Shown here: piece after piece, positions 1-9,805 of the stretch
Layout of the letters: every line of letters begins with the position of its first letter
Position numbering within the stretch: position 1 is the stretch's first letter
Source: Putridiphycobacter sp045110285
Lineage (GTDB): Bacteria > Bacteroidota > Bacteroidia > Flavobacteriales_D > Crocinitomicaceae
Length of the DNA: 64,000 nt
Assembly (NCBI GenBank): GCA_045110285.1
Contig: JBGCGA010000001.1
Span: forward strand, 1-64,000
Direction: 5' to 3'
Position numbers and translations under genes: made by a program
The notes under the pieces: model-generated
The model's database searches: none
Seen by the model: the letters and a program-made list of their open reading frames with translations, nothing else
What the model was told of the DNA's origin: nothing

Positions 1-1901
1 GCAGTCATAATTAAATCGGCAAACTCATCTATTACAACAACAATGTAAGGTAGGAAACGGTGTCCATTTTCAGGATTCAATTTTCTTGCAATAAATTTAG
101 CATTGTACTCTTTTAAGTTTCGCACTTGTGCGGTTTTTAAAAGTTCATACCTTTCATCCATTTCAATACAAAGTGAATTCATAGTATTCACTACTTTTCC
201 TGTATCAGTTATAATTGCTTCGTCACTATCTGGCAATTTGGCTAAAAAGTGTCTCTCAATTTTATTGTACAGAGTCAGTTCTACTTTTTTAGGATCAACC
301 ATCACAAATTTTACTTGTGCAGGGTGTTTTTTATAAAGGATAGAAACTAAAATCGCATTTAAACCAACAGATTTACCTTGCCCTGTTGCACCAGCCACTA
401 AAAGGTGAGGGGCTTTTGCTAAATCAAATATGAATGTTTCGTTAGATATTGTTTTTCCTAGTACCACTGGCAATTCGTAATCAGAGTTTTGAAACTTCTC
501 TGAAGCTATCATTGTTCTCATAGCAACCATGTCCGGATTCGAATTTGGAACTTCAATACCTATGGTTCCTTTACCTGGTATTGGTGCAATAATTCTAATG
601 CCTAACGCAGCAAGACTCAGTGCAATGTCATCTGATAAATTCTTAATTTTTGATATTCTGATACCCGGTGCCGGGACAATTTCATACAGTGTAACTGTAG
701 GACCTACAGTTGCTTTAATTTTTGAAATCTCAATGCTGTAGTGGCCAAGTACTTCAACAATTTTATTTTTATTGGCTTCTAGTTCCTCTTTGTTGATATT
801 AAGTTTATTCCCTCCGTATTCTTCTAGTAAGTCAATGGTAGGTAGTTGATAAGCACTTAAATCTAGTTTTGGATCGTATTCTCCAAACTCTTTAATTCTG
901 TCATCTAAATCATCTTCGTCCAAAGTGGCTTCTTCCTCCTTTATTTCTATTTGAAAATCTTCATCCTTTTCTTCAATAATCTCATTAGAAGCTGATTCAT
1001 TGACAATAGTGTGAACTTCTGGTTCTTCCGCGGCTTCTTCCAGTTCAAGATCGAGTCCTATCTTTTCCGGTTTATCGTTTACCTCTGTATTTTCTGTTTC
1101 AGAATCGTCAGTAAAGTCGACAGTTTCACTAATTAAGTCTTCCTTTATTTCTTCATCTTTGATTGAGTTGATGGCTAGTATTTCTGTTAATTCACCATTT
1201 TCTACATCTTTACTATTTTCCTCCGCTTTCTTCTTTCCAAATAATCCCCTCAAATTGAAAAAATCCAAAGCCTTGCTAAAGTCAGGATTAAAGAGAATGA
1301 CAATTGAAATAAATACTAAAACTATTAAGAATAGCGCAGAACCGATTACTCCAACTGCTGTTCTCAACCAACTATTAAAAATATATCCAAAATTGCCTCC
1401 ATAAGGAAATGATTGTGGCTTGTTAAAAAAGCCAAAGACTAGAGACAAAACTATTAAGCTAACAACAGAAACAGCCAGTGCTTTTCTAAGTGGTAGCAAA
1501 GCATATTTTATCATTAAATATAAGCCGAACAGTAAACACAAAAATGGAATAATGAATGATGGAAAACCAAACCAGTCATAAAAAAAGGTGTGCGATACCC
1601 AGGCTCCTAGTTTACCTAAATGATTATCAACCGTTATTTCGGGTGTGTTGAACAAAAAATCAACTAAGCTTTTACCGATAACCCTGTCTTGGTCAGCTTG
1701 CCATGTAAATTGATATGAAATAAAAGCAAATAGTTGATAGACACCAATTAAAATGAGAATTGAGCCAACACTTAACCTCAATTTCTTTCTGTCTTTTGAA
1801 AACAAATCTTTAATAGGTTTGAGGAAATTCACCTTTGACTTTCCTTTCGAAACGGATTTTTTAGAACTTGCTTTGCTATATGAATTAGCCTTTTTCGCCA
1901 T
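1..1901 (-). CDS. ftsK: DNA translocase FtsK/SpoIIIE family (partial, C-terminus off window)
   Basis: ATP-driven DNA pump at the division septum that moves chromosome ends and helps dimer resolution. The ATG is at 1901; about 633 residues are visible and the frame is open at base 1, so the end of the motor and any gamma domain lie outside. Residues 1-30 are Lys/Ser-rich, then about four hydrophobic segments (about 45-185) form the membrane domain. A long Glu/Asp-rich linker (about 210-340) follows, then the motor, with Walker A GATGQGKS near residues 506-513 and a Walker B VVVIDEFADL close to the visible end. This order is the classic FtsK layout. It is transcribed in the same direction as recQ but 110 bp separate them. 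The family call is firm. Confidence 0.96.
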   Translation of the reverse strand, partial: MAKKANSYSKASSKKSVSKGKSKVNFLKPIKDLFSKDRKKLRLSVGSILILIGVYQLFAFISYQFTWQADQDRVIGKSLVDFLFNTPEITVDNHLGKLGAWVSHTFFYDWFGFPSFIIPFLCLLFGLYLMIKYALLPLRKALAVSVVSLIVLSLVFGFFNKPQSFPYGGNFGYIFNSWLRTAVGVIGSALFLIVLVFISIVILFNPDFSKALDFFNLRGLFGKKKAEENSKDVENGELTEILAINSIKDEEIKEDLISETVDFTDDSETENTEVNDKPEKIGLDLELEEAAEEPEVHTIVNESASNEIIEEKDEDFQIEIKEEEATLDEDDLDDRIKEFGEYDPKLDLSAYQLPTIDLLEEYGGNKLNINKEELEANKNKIVEVLGHYSIEISKIKATVGPTVTLYEIVPAPGIRISKIKNLSDDIALSLAALGIRIIAPIPGKGTIGIEVPNSNPDMVAMRTMIASEKFQNSDYELPVVLGKTISNETFIFDLAKAPHLLVAGATGQGKSVGLNAILVSILYKKHPAQVKFVMVDPKKVELTLYNKIERHFLAKLPDSDEAIITDTGKVVNTMNSLCIEMDERYELLKTAQVRNLKEYNAKFIARKLNPENGHRFLPYIVVVIDEFADLIMT

Positions 1902-2012
1902 GGGTTGTATACAATTAATGTGCTAAATTACAGAAATAGCTACCATGCAGAGATGGAGAGGGAATGAATGTTTGAACAGTGCTATGTTAGTTATAAAAAT
2001 GGCTTGATTTCA

Positions 2013-3929
2013 TTATTTTTGACCATCTCTCGTTACCACTCGGCCAGACTTGGAAATATTAAAATTATTTTGCTCACTTAACCATTTGATAGTTTGAGTG
2101 ATTAAAGCTGGAGTGCTTTCTGTAAACTGACTAATAATTTCACTAATTTTAAGGGAATTAGAGTTTAATAGTTTATCCTGTATCACTTCTTCTATTTTAT
2201 GGGCCAAATCTTTGGGGGGTGACTGGAATTCAATCCCTAAACAAACATTGCATTGGTTACAGTTATCTGCGTTTTGTTCTCCAAAATAATTCAGCAAAAA
2301 AACAGATCTACAAATTTCATTTTTAAGGAAATCTGCCATTTTTTCAAAATCTCGTTCTGCTGCTTTCTTTTTGGTTCTGTAAATTTCTTTTGGAATAGAA
2401 AAGTTTTGGTCGCTCAGCCGTTCGGTAAGATAAACAATTTGAGCACCTGAATTTTTGGCAATGTAATCAACAACTTGCTGCTGTTGTAAATTGTTCAAAA
2501 TTTCATAAATTTTTGACTTTGTAAACCCTGTTTTTCTTGCAATAATGGATTCATTAATGTCAAGATATTCCTCAAATATTCCTAAGTGAGATCTTAGTAG
2601 AAACTGGATAACTTTATTGTGTTCAATATTCCTAACCTGGTAATCGTACAATTTTATTTTGTCAACTAATATTTTCAAGCGACTAACAGTGTATGTACTA
2701 TCATTTAGTTTTATAAAGCCACTATTTTCTAGTATCTTTAATGCACTGTAGGTTGAGTATAAGTTTAAGTTATACTTTGCTGAAAAATCAGATAAATTTA
2801 AATTGAATATTGACTCTTTTCCCGAGCCTGTTGCTAATTGAAAATGATTTCCAAGGGCCGTGTAAATGCGTTTGATTAGGTCTAACTCTGGGTATTTCAG
2901 CGCAATTTTATCTTTCAATTTTTTGATGTCGCTGTCATCAAACAATAATATCGCTCTAGAGCTATTTAAGTCACGACCTGCTCTTCCTGCTTCTTGAAAA
3001 TAACTCTCAATATTGTCAGGTGTATCATAATGTAGCACAAATCTAACGTCAGGCTTGTCAATACCCATACCAAAAGCATTTGTGGATATGATTATTCTAA
3101 TTCTATTAGTCATCCACGCCTCTTGTCTTTCTTTTCTCACATCTTTATCAAGTCCAGCATGATAAAATGTTGAGGAAATACCTTTGTTTTCCAATAACTG
3201 AAACAGGTTTTTAGTTTGCTTTCTAGTGTTGCAGTATATGATTCCTGAGCCTTTTAATTTTGCTGTTAAAATGGCAATGTCATCTAATTTGTTTCCTGAA
3301 TTTAAGGTAATATATTTTAGATTAGGTCGTTCAAAAGAGCTTTTAAAAAAGGTGCATGAATTAAATTCAAGTTGTCCTTGAATATCTTCTATCACAGCTG
3401 GAGTTGCAGTAGCTGTGAGTGCTAAAAAAGTAAGGTCAGGTTTCATTTTTTTTAGCTCAGAAATTTTCAGGTAAGCAGGTCTGAAATCATATCCCCATTG
3501 AGAGATACAATGGGCTTCATCTACAGCAATGAAACTGACATTCATTTTCTTAAAGCGTTCTTTGAAAAGCGCAGTCTCCAGCCTCTCAGGAGAGATGTAC
3601 AAAAAAGAATAATCTCCATACACAGCATTGTCTAATGTAATGTCAATGTCTCGTGAAGACATTCCGGAGTATATACTAAGGGCTTTTATTCCTTTCCGCC
3701 CCAAAACGTTTACTTGGTCCTGCATTAGAGCTATTAGGGGTGTAATTACAATGCAAATACCATTTGATAATAGAGCTGGTATTTGAAAGCAAATTGACTT
3801 TCCGCCACCTGTTGGAAGAAGAGCTAGGGTGTCATTTTGGCTTAGTATCGACTCTATAATTTCAAGTTGATTAACTCTAAAGGAATCATGACCCCAATAT
3901 TTATTTAATATGTCAATCGGTTTTTTCAA
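2013..3929 (-). CDS. recQ: ATP-dependent DNA helicase, RecQ family
   Basis: 3'-5' superfamily 2 DNA helicase for recombination and fork repair. Of 638 residues, Walker A LLPTGGGKS is at 37-45 and the DEAH box at 137-140, followed by the RecQ aromatic-rich loop (CISQWGYDFRP). The second RecA lobe has STNAFGMGIDKPDVR and QEAGRAGRD. A cysteine cluster near residues 535-560 (NADNCNQCNVC) is the RecQ zinc site. No clear HRDC domain is visible after it; the tail of about 65 residues looks helical. Length matches the shorter Bacteroidota RecQ paralogues, so it may not be the only RecQ in the genome. The ATG at 3929 directly precedes the helicase domain. A near-consensus -7 element (TACTTTTC) lies upstream on the minus strand. 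Confidence 0.95.
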   Translation of the reverse strand: MKKPIDILNKYWGHDSFRVNQLEIIESILSQNDTLALLPTGGGKSICFQIPALLSNGICIVITPLIALMQDQVNVLGRKGIKALSIYSGMSSRDIDITLDNAVYGDYSFLYISPERLETALFKERFKKMNVSFIAVDEAHCISQWGYDFRPAYLKISELKKMKPDLTFLALTATATPAVIEDIQGQLEFNSCTFFKSSFERPNLKYITLNSGNKLDDIAILTAKLKGSGIIYCNTRKQTKNLFQLLENKGISSTFYHAGLDKDVRKERQEAWMTNRIRIIISTNAFGMGIDKPDVRFVLHYDTPDNIESYFQEAGRAGRDLNSSRAILLFDDSDIKKLKDKIALKYPELDLIKRIYTALGNHFQLATGSGKESIFNLNLSDFSAKYNLNLYSTYSALKILENSGFIKLNDSTYTVSRLKILVDKIKLYDYQVRNIEHNKVIQFLLRSHLGIFEEYLDINESIIARKTGFTKSKIYEILNNLQQQQVVDYIAKNSGAQIVYLTERLSDQNFSIPKEIYRTKKKAAERDFEKMADFLKNEICRSVFLLNYFGEQNADNCNQCNVCLGIEFQSPPKDLAHKIEEVIQDKLLNSNSLKISEIISQFTESTPALITQTIKWLSEQNNFNISKSGRVVTRDGQK

Positions 3930-4004
3930 TGGTTATGAAAAGTATTTTTTTGAGCTTTGCAGTTTTCACAATGCTAGTCTGTTAACATTTATTGATGCTT
4001 AATT

Positions 4005-4036
4005 TTTGATAAAATTACCTTAAATGATTACATTTG
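4005..4036 (+). promoter_or_regulatory. Bacteroidota-type promoter of ilvE-aroE
   Basis: TTTG at 4005-4008, a 20-bp spacer, then TACATTTG at 4029-4036. This matches the Bacteroidota housekeeping consensus (TTTG-N19/20-TAnnTTTG). The expected start of transcription is about 4040-4044, giving a leader of roughly 12-16 nt before the ATG at 4056. Confidence 0.75.
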
Positions 4037-4055
4037 CAAAACTTAACAGACAGAA

Positions 4056-5126
4056 ATGATCACAGAATCTCATAAAATTAGCATAGAAGAAGTACAAAAT
4101 TCAAAATTAGGTGAAGTAGATTTCGATAACTTGCCATTTGGAAAGCATTTTGCCGATTATATGTTTGAAATGGATTTCTGTGATGGTGCGTGGCAAGAAG
4201 CAAAAATTGTGCCCTTCAGAAATCTGTCTATGCATCCAGCAACTTCAGCTCTGCACTACGGTCAAGCTATTTTTGAAGGACTTAAAGCAGCAAAGAATGA
4301 TGCTGGTGAAATTCTAGTGTTTAGACCGGACATGAATGCGAAAAGATTCAATGAGTCTGCTGAACGCATGTGTATGCAACCTGTTCCTGAGTCAATATTT
4401 TTAGATGGTTTAAAGGTATTGCTTAGCAAAAATAGAGATTGGGTGCCGTCAAAGGAAGGCCAGTCATTATACATCAGACCATTTATGATTGCTACCGACG
4501 AGTACGTTGGGATTAAAGCCTCTGATAATTACAAATTTTTAATCATTTGTTCACCTGTTGGCTCTTATTACGCTGATCCAGTTAAGGTGAAAATCGAAAC
4601 ACATTTTACACGTGCTGCTGAGGGAGGTGTTGGAAGAGCAAAAGCTGCCGGTAATTATGCTGCAAGTTTGCTTCCTGCTAAAAAAGGACTAGAAGAAGGT
4701 TACAGACAGTTAATTTGGACGGATGCAAAAACGCATACTTTTATTGAAGAGGCGGGTACAATGAATGTTGTTTTTGTGATTGATGGTAAGATAATTACCC
4801 CTTCTGAGGATTCTGATACCATATTGAAAGGAATCACAAAAAGATCTGTTTTAGAGATTGCAAAAGATTGGGGTTATGAAGTTGAAGAAAGACCTGTAAC
4901 TGTAGCGGAAGTAATTGAAGCTATAGACAACAAAACACTCGAAGATGCATTTGGAGTGGGTACTGCAGCAACATTGGTGCAAATTATTGGAATCGGCTAC
5001 GAAGGAATTGACTATGACTTAAGCGGTTTGAAGTCGAGCGGATTTGCTGAAAAAATGACAAAGTACGTGTCTGATTATAAAACTGGAAAAGTAGAAGATA
5101 AGTACAACTGGATTGTTACTGTGTAA
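4056..5126 (+). CDS. ilvE: Branched-chain amino acid aminotransferase
   Basis: PLP enzyme (fold type IV, class IV aminotransferase) exchanging the amino group between glutamate and the keto acids of Leu, Ile and Val. The 356-residue length fits the larger BCAT subgroup (the eukaryote-like 'type II' form). The hallmark segment GRAKAAGNYAASLLPAKKG carries the presumed PLP lysine, K196. Other family landmarks are LHYGQAIFEGLKA (residues 66-78), YIRPFMIATD (139-148) and EEAGTMNVVFV. Its TAA overlaps the aroE ATG by one base (TAATG), so the two genes are probably co-transcribed and translationally coupled. A strong promoter match precedes it. Confidence 0.96.
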   Translation: MITESHKISIEEVQNSKLGEVDFDNLPFGKHFADYMFEMDFCDGAWQEAKIVPFRNLSMHPATSALHYGQAIFEGLKAAKNDAGEILVFRPDMNAKRFNESAERMCMQPVPESIFLDGLKVLLSKNRDWVPSKEGQSLYIRPFMIATDEYVGIKASDNYKFLIICSPVGSYYADPVKVKIETHFTRAAEGGVGRAKAAGNYAASLLPAKKGLEEGYRQLIWTDAKTHTFIEEAGTMNVVFVIDGKIITPSEDSDTILKGITKRSVLEIAKDWGYEVEERPVTVAEVIEAIDNKTLEDAFGVGTAATLVQIIGIGYEGIDYDLSGLKSSGFAEKMTKYVSDYKTGKVEDKYNWIVTV

Positions 5127-5860
5127 TGCATGCTTTCGGTTTAATAGGAAAATCACTCAGTCATTCTTTTTCTAAAGATTATTTCGGGAATAAATTCGAA
5201 AAATTAAATCTAGACTATTCTTATCAAAATTTCGAATGCCATTCATTAGCTGAAGTTGAAGCGCTTTTAGCTAAGTCATCATGTACTGGTTTTAACGTAA
5301 CTTCGCCCTATAAGACAAAAGTTATCGATTTATTGGATAGTCTTGACGAGTCAGCTAGTGTAATAGGTGCCGTTAACACAATATGCAAAGAGAAAGGATT
5401 GTGGGTTGGTTATAATACTGATATTTATGGTTTTAAGCAAATGATTAAACCATTTTTCGAGTCACATCACGAAAGGGCAGTTATTATAGGTACTGGAGGA
5501 GCGTCTAAAGCCGTTGAGTATGTGCTGGAGGAATTGGGGTCGAATATTATTTTCATTTCAAGATCACCGTCTAAAAAGAATGAATTTGCCTATTCTGATA
5601 TCAATAGAATCATGTTAAATTCTTGTTTTATTATTGTGAATGCAACGCCAGTAGGCACGTTTCCAAATATAAATACAGCTGTTGAAATTCCATACGAGTA
5701 TTTAACATCAAAACATTTGGTAATAGACTTAGTGTATAATCCCAACGAAACAGTATTCGTCCGACAGTCTAAAAATAAGGGCGCTACGGCAATAAATGGA
5801 TTAACTATGTTGCATCAACAAGCTGAAAAAGCTTGGATGATTTGGCAAAATGTTATTTAG
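5126..5860 (+). CDS. aroE: Shikimate dehydrogenase (NADP+)
   Basis: Reduces 3-dehydroshikimate to shikimate. The N-terminal substrate domain shows GLIGKSLSHSFS (residues 5-16; SLSHS binds shikimate) and NVTSPYKTKV with the catalytic lysine. The nucleotide domain has GTGGASKAVEYVL and the NATPVGT motif, and the C-terminal part has GLTMLHQQAEKAW, which closes the active site. At 244 residues it is slightly shorter than E. coli AroE (272), as is usual in Bacteroidota. The ATG shares one base with the ilvE stop. aroC, for a later shikimate-pathway step, lies about 4 kb downstream in a separate transcription unit. Confidence 0.96.
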   Translation: MHAFGLIGKSLSHSFSKDYFGNKFEKLNLDYSYQNFECHSLAEVEALLAKSSCTGFNVTSPYKTKVIDLLDSLDESASVIGAVNTICKEKGLWVGYNTDIYGFKQMIKPFFESHHERAVIIGTGGASKAVEYVLEELGSNIIFISRSPSKKNEFAYSDINRIMLNSCFIIVNATPVGTFPNINTAVEIPYEYLTSKHLVIDLVYNPNETVFVRQSKNKGATAINGLTMLHQQAEKAWMIWQNVI

Positions 5861-5892
5861 TTGTCAAACCAGTATTAATTGCGGTTGTATCA

Positions 5893-5923
5893 CTTGGAAA
5901 TACTGACGGTTTTATTACTTTTG
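5893..5923 (+). promoter_or_regulatory. Bacteroidota-type promoter of the argS operon
   Basis: TTG at 5894-5896, a 19-bp spacer and a perfect -7 element TACTTTTG at 5916-5923, lying in the 85-bp gap between aroE and argS. The predicted leader is about 15-18 nt. Confidence 0.72.
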
Positions 5924-5945
5924 TGCTTTCTAATTAAAAAATTAA

Positions 5946-7829
5946 ATGCAAATAGAAGAAACACTTTCCAAACTCGTAATTCAGTCTGTTAAAGAATCTT
6001 ATAATCAAGAAATTGAGGGTAGGTTAGTTCAGTTTCAAAAAACAAAAAAAGAATTTGATGGAGATATCACATTGGTTACTTTTCCAATGCTAAAAATTTC
6101 TAAAAAATCTCCAGAACAAACGGGAGTTCTAATTGGTGAATATTTAAAAGAAAACTCTGATCTCATAGTTGAGTATAATACTGTAAAAGGATTTTTAAAT
6201 CTTGTGGTTTCTAATCAGTATTATTGCGATCAGTTAAATTCTGTTTTAAATTCTGATAACTACGGATTTTCCTTAAGCAATAATCAATTGTATATGGTGG
6301 AATATTCTTCGCCAAACACCAATAAGCCCCTTCATTTAGGACATTTAAGAAATAATTTTTTAGGTTATTCTGTTTCAGAAATATTAAAAGCAAACGGATA
6401 TGATGTGGTTAAAACTCAGATTATAAACGATAGAGGGATTCATATTTGCAAAAGTATGCTAGCTTGGCAGAAATATGGCGAAGGATCAACACCTCAGTCA
6501 ACTGGTTTGAAAGGGGACAAATTTGTTGGTCAATACTATGTCAAATTCGATCAAGTTTTAAAAGTTCAAACTGCTGAGAAATTGAAGGAATGGGAGGCTA
6601 GTAATTTTAGTCATTTATCAGCAAAAGATCTACAGCAAGTAAAAGAATGGTATGAAGCGCTTTCCTCTGCAAGTGAAAATGCTGAACACGGAATTAGAGA
6701 TAAATTAACCCAATTAGCAAAAAATTATACTGAAATAATGATTGAAGCGCAAGAAATGCTTCAAAAATGGGAGAATAAAGATCCAAAAGTATATGAGCTT
6801 TGGGAAACAATGAACGGTTGGGTGTATAGTGGATTTGACACAACATATGCCAATATGGGGGTTGATTTTGATAAGTTGTACTATGAGTCGAGTACATATA
6901 TTACAGGTAAAACACTAGTTGAAAAAGGTTTACAGTCAGGTATATTTTTCTCAAAAGAAGATGGTTCAGTTTGGATTAACTTAACTGATGAAGGGTTAGA
7001 TGAAAAGTTAGTGTTGAGAGGAGATGGCACGGCTGTATATATGACTCAAGATATGGGTACAGCTAGCCTAAGATACAGTGATTACCCAAATTTGTCGGGT
7101 ATTACATACACTGTTGGAAACGAACAAGACTATCATTTTAAAGTACTTTTTTTAATCCTAGAAAAGCTAGGGTACAATTGGGCAAAAAATTGTCAACACC
7201 TTTCTTACGGAATGGTTGATTTGCCGTCAGGAAAAATGAAGTCAAGAGAAGGTACTGTTGTAGATGCTGATGATTTAATGTCCGAAATTGTGGAAAAAGC
7301 GAAGGCTGGTGCACAGGAGAGAGGTCATATTGAAGGCTTAAGTGAGGCAGAAAAAGAACAGCTTTATAGAATGGTTGGAATGGGGGGATTAAAGTATTAT
7401 TTATTAAAAGTGGATCCTAAAAAACGAATGCTGTTTGATCCTGCTGAATCGGTAGATTTGAATGGAAATACGGGTCCATTTATTCAATATACTCATGCTC
7501 GAATTGCATCAGTTTTAAAAGCCGGTGGTGAAAGAAACACTGTTTCCGATAAAGTTGATTTGCATGATTCTGAAAGAGAACTTATAAAAACAATTTTAGA
7601 ATTTCCAATGGTAATTAAAGAAGCAGGCCAAGAACTAAGCCCAGCACTTATAGCAAACTACAGTTACAATTTGGTTAAGCAGTACAATTCATTTTACCAA
7701 AGCGTGAGTATTTTAAAAGAGGATGATAAAGCCAAAGTAAATCTCAGATTACAGATAAGTTCAGTCGTTGGTGAAATTATAAATAAATCTATGCGTTTAC
7801 TTGGCATAGAGGTTCCAAACCAAATGTAA
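5946..7829 (+). CDS. argS: Arginyl-tRNA synthetase
   Basis: Class I aminoacyl-tRNA synthetase charging tRNA-Arg. Of 627 residues, the N-terminal part (about 1-105) is the ArgS-specific additional domain. The HIGH signature appears as HLGH at 130-133 within SSPNTNKPLHLGHLRNN, and the KMSKS loop as SGKMKSREG. The C-terminal part is the DALR anticodon-binding helical domain, starting near IQYTHARIASVL. The length is somewhat above E. coli ArgS (577), as common in Bacteroidota. The stop overlaps the next ATG by one base (TAATG), so it heads a run of argS, a lipoprotein gene, a phosphohexomutase gene and aroC. Confidence 0.97.
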   Translation: MQIEETLSKLVIQSVKESYNQEIEGRLVQFQKTKKEFDGDITLVTFPMLKISKKSPEQTGVLIGEYLKENSDLIVEYNTVKGFLNLVVSNQYYCDQLNSVLNSDNYGFSLSNNQLYMVEYSSPNTNKPLHLGHLRNNFLGYSVSEILKANGYDVVKTQIINDRGIHICKSMLAWQKYGEGSTPQSTGLKGDKFVGQYYVKFDQVLKVQTAEKLKEWEASNFSHLSAKDLQQVKEWYEALSSASENAEHGIRDKLTQLAKNYTEIMIEAQEMLQKWENKDPKVYELWETMNGWVYSGFDTTYANMGVDFDKLYYESSTYITGKTLVEKGLQSGIFFSKEDGSVWINLTDEGLDEKLVLRGDGTAVYMTQDMGTASLRYSDYPNLSGITYTVGNEQDYHFKVLFLILEKLGYNWAKNCQHLSYGMVDLPSGKMKSREGTVVDADDLMSEIVEKAKAGAQERGHIEGLSEAEKEQLYRMVGMGGLKYYLLKVDPKKRMLFDPAESVDLNGNTGPFIQYTHARIASVLKAGGERNTVSDKVDLHDSERELIKTILEFPMVIKEAGQELSPALIANYSYNLVKQYNSFYQSVSILKEDDKAKVNLRLQISSVVGEIINKSMRLLGIEVPNQM

Positions 7830-8374
7830 TGACGAGAGTATTGACTGTATTTGTGTGTTTTAGTTTATTCATCTCTGTGTTATCGTGTAAAAAACGAGGT
7901 TGTAAAACTACATATGCTATCAATTACGATTCGTCTGTTCAAAAAGATAATAATACTTGCAAATATTTTTATAAGACGAATGTGAGTGCAGTTAAAATAA
8001 TGGATTTCCCCGACCTTGATCCAAATGGAATGCTATGGGATGATACTAGTTTGCCAGATTTATATATTCGATTTACTAATGAAGTGGATGAGATTAAATA
8101 TCAAACAACAGTAATTTCAAATATTGCTTCAATTGATACGGTTTCTTGGTCTTTTCCAAGCTCTGTAGTGGTTGATTCCAGTGCCGCAGCAACACAATTT
8201 AAGATTTATGAAGTTGATGATGCTTCAGCAAGGTTAATAGAAAAGATTTCAGTTGACTTCAAAAATTATTACCATGAATCAAAAACAACACTTGAAAACG
8301 ATAAATATCCGGATTCAGTTTTGTTTAATAGTGGGGGAGTGAGTATGATGATTTATTTGAATTGGATAGAATAA
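7829..8374 (+). CDS. Putative lipoprotein of unknown function in the argS operon
   Basis: A 181-residue exported protein. Residues 1-19 are a signal sequence ending in the lipobox VLSC, so Cys20 is probably lipidated. Just after it, the pattern C-x4-A-x-N-Y-D-x5-D-N-x2-C-x-Y resembles the short 'C..A.NY...DDGSC.Y' calcium-binding-like motif seen in many Bacteroidota secreted proteins. The rest is beta-rich, Asp/Ser-rich and unfamiliar; no catalytic motif is visible. It starts on the last base of the argS stop and ends 12 bp before the phosphohexomutase gene, so it is co-expressed with housekeeping genes, which says little about its role. The lipoprotein call is secure; the function is unknown. 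Confidence 0.8.
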   Translation: MTRVLTVFVCFSLFISVLSCKKRGCKTTYAINYDSSVQKDNNTCKYFYKTNVSAVKIMDFPDLDPNGMLWDDTSLPDLYIRFTNEVDEIKYQTTVISNIASIDTVSWSFPSSVVVDSSAAATQFKIYEVDDASARLIEKISVDFKNYYHESKTTLENDKYPDSVLFNSGGVSMMIYLNWIE

Positions 8375-8386
8375 AATTAAAAAAAT

Positions 8387-9802
8387 ATGACAAAAATAAA
8401 ATTCGGAACTGACGGTTGGAGGGCAATTATTGCTGATACTTATACTGTTGATAATGTAGCAAGAGTTTCTACTGCTGTATCGCAGTGGCTTAAGAATAAA
8501 ACTGAAAATCCTAAAATTGTAATTGGTCACGATTGCCGTTTTGGAGGCCCATTATTTACAGAAGCGGCTATAAAGGTTTTTATAAGTCAAGGCATTAAGG
8601 TCATTACTACGCAAAAAGGGTTTGTGAGTACCCCAATGGTTTCTCTCAGTACGGTCGAACATAAAGCCGATCTGGGAGTGGTTATAACTGCAAGTCACAA
8701 TCCGCCTGAATACAATGGTTATAAATTAAAAGGAAGTTTTGGTGGACCACTTCTACCGGATGATGTTGCGGAAATTGAAGCTATGATTCCTGAGATTAAC
8801 TCTATTGATTTGAAATCTATAGACTTGAAATTAGCGGAAAAAGAACGTCAGTTGACATTTGATGATTTTGAAGGGGCTTTTATCGAATCAGTAAATAAAA
8901 CTTTTGACATTAAAGCTATCGAAAAATCAGATTTGAATTTGGCGTATGATGCCATGTACGGAGCAGGTCAAAACGTTCTTAAAAAAATTCTGCCAAATAT
9001 GCACTTTTTGCATTGCGACAATAATCCGTCTTTCATGGGGCAAGCTCCAGAACCCATTGCAAAAAATTTAATAGAATTATCAAACTTTATAAAAGATAAA
9101 GGAGATATAGATTGCGCCTTAGCGACTGATGGTGATGCCGACAGAATTGGATTGTATAATAGTGCTGGTGAATTTGTTGACTCTCATCATATTATTTTGT
9201 TATTAATTCATTATTTGGTTAAATATAAAGGGATGTCTGGCAAAGTAGTGACAGGATTCAGTTCAACACCTCGTATTAAAAAAATGTGCGCATACCATGG
9301 GTTAACTCATGTAGAGGTTCCTATTGGCTTTAAGTATATTGCTGCAATCATGGCTGATGAGAATGAAGATGTTTTATTAGGTGGTGAAGAAAGCGGTGGA
9401 ATTGCCATTAAGACACATATTCCGGAAAGAGATGGTATTTGGATTGGTCTAACGATTTGGGAATTCATGGCGAAATCTGGTAAATCGTTAGATCACTTAA
9501 TAAAAGAGGTATACGAGATTGTTGGAGAATTTGCTTTTGAAAGATCAGATTTACATATTACTGACGATTTGAAAAAATCAATTATTGATAAGTGTAAAAC
9601 GGGTAAATTTAATTTCTTCGGAAAGTATAAAGTAGAAAGAATTGAAGACTTAGATGGTTTTAAGTATCATTTTGATGAAAACAGATGGTTGATGATTCGT
9701 CCTTCAGGAACCGAGCCAGTTTTAAGAACTTATGCCGAAGCGCCAACTTTAGAAGAGGTTCGACATATTTTGGAAAATTGTAAATTAACTATTGGAGCCT
9801 AA
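8387..9802 (+). CDS. Phosphoglucomutase/phosphomannomutase (alpha-D-phosphohexomutase)
   Basis: Interconverts hexose 1- and 6-phosphates. All four signatures of the superfamily are visible in 471 residues: phosphoserine loop TASHNPPEYNGY (101-112, active Ser103), metal loop ATDGDADRIGL, sugar-specificity loop GGEESGG, and the phosphate-binding loop RPSGTEPVLRTYAEA near the C-terminus. The GEESGG sugar loop is compatible with either glucose or mannose, so the substrate is not fixed by sequence alone. The N-terminal GTDGWRAI is typical. It sits 12 bp after the lipoprotein gene and 3 bp before the preferred aroC start, within the argS operon. Confidence 0.93.
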   Translation: MTKIKFGTDGWRAIIADTYTVDNVARVSTAVSQWLKNKTENPKIVIGHDCRFGGPLFTEAAIKVFISQGIKVITTQKGFVSTPMVSLSTVEHKADLGVVITASHNPPEYNGYKLKGSFGGPLLPDDVAEIEAMIPEINSIDLKSIDLKLAEKERQLTFDDFEGAFIESVNKTFDIKAIEKSDLNLAYDAMYGAGQNVLKKILPNMHFLHCDNNPSFMGQAPEPIAKNLIELSNFIKDKGDIDCALATDGDADRIGLYNSAGEFVDSHHIILLLIHYLVKYKGMSGKVVTGFSSTPRIKKMCAYHGLTHVEVPIGFKYIAAIMADENEDVLLGGEESGGIAIKTHIPERDGIWIGLTIWEFMAKSGKSLDHLIKEVYEIVGEFAFERSDLHITDDLKKSIIDKCKTGKFNFFGKYKVERIEDLDGFKYHFDENRWLMIRPSGTEPVLRTYAEAPTLEEVRHILENCKLTIGA

Positions 9803-9805
9803 TTG

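Noticed and set aside
103..1404. Three plus-strand open frames of 70-81 codons
   Set aside because: They lie opposite ftsK, whose minus-strand frame has clear Walker A, Walker B and membrane segments; the plus frames have no motif.
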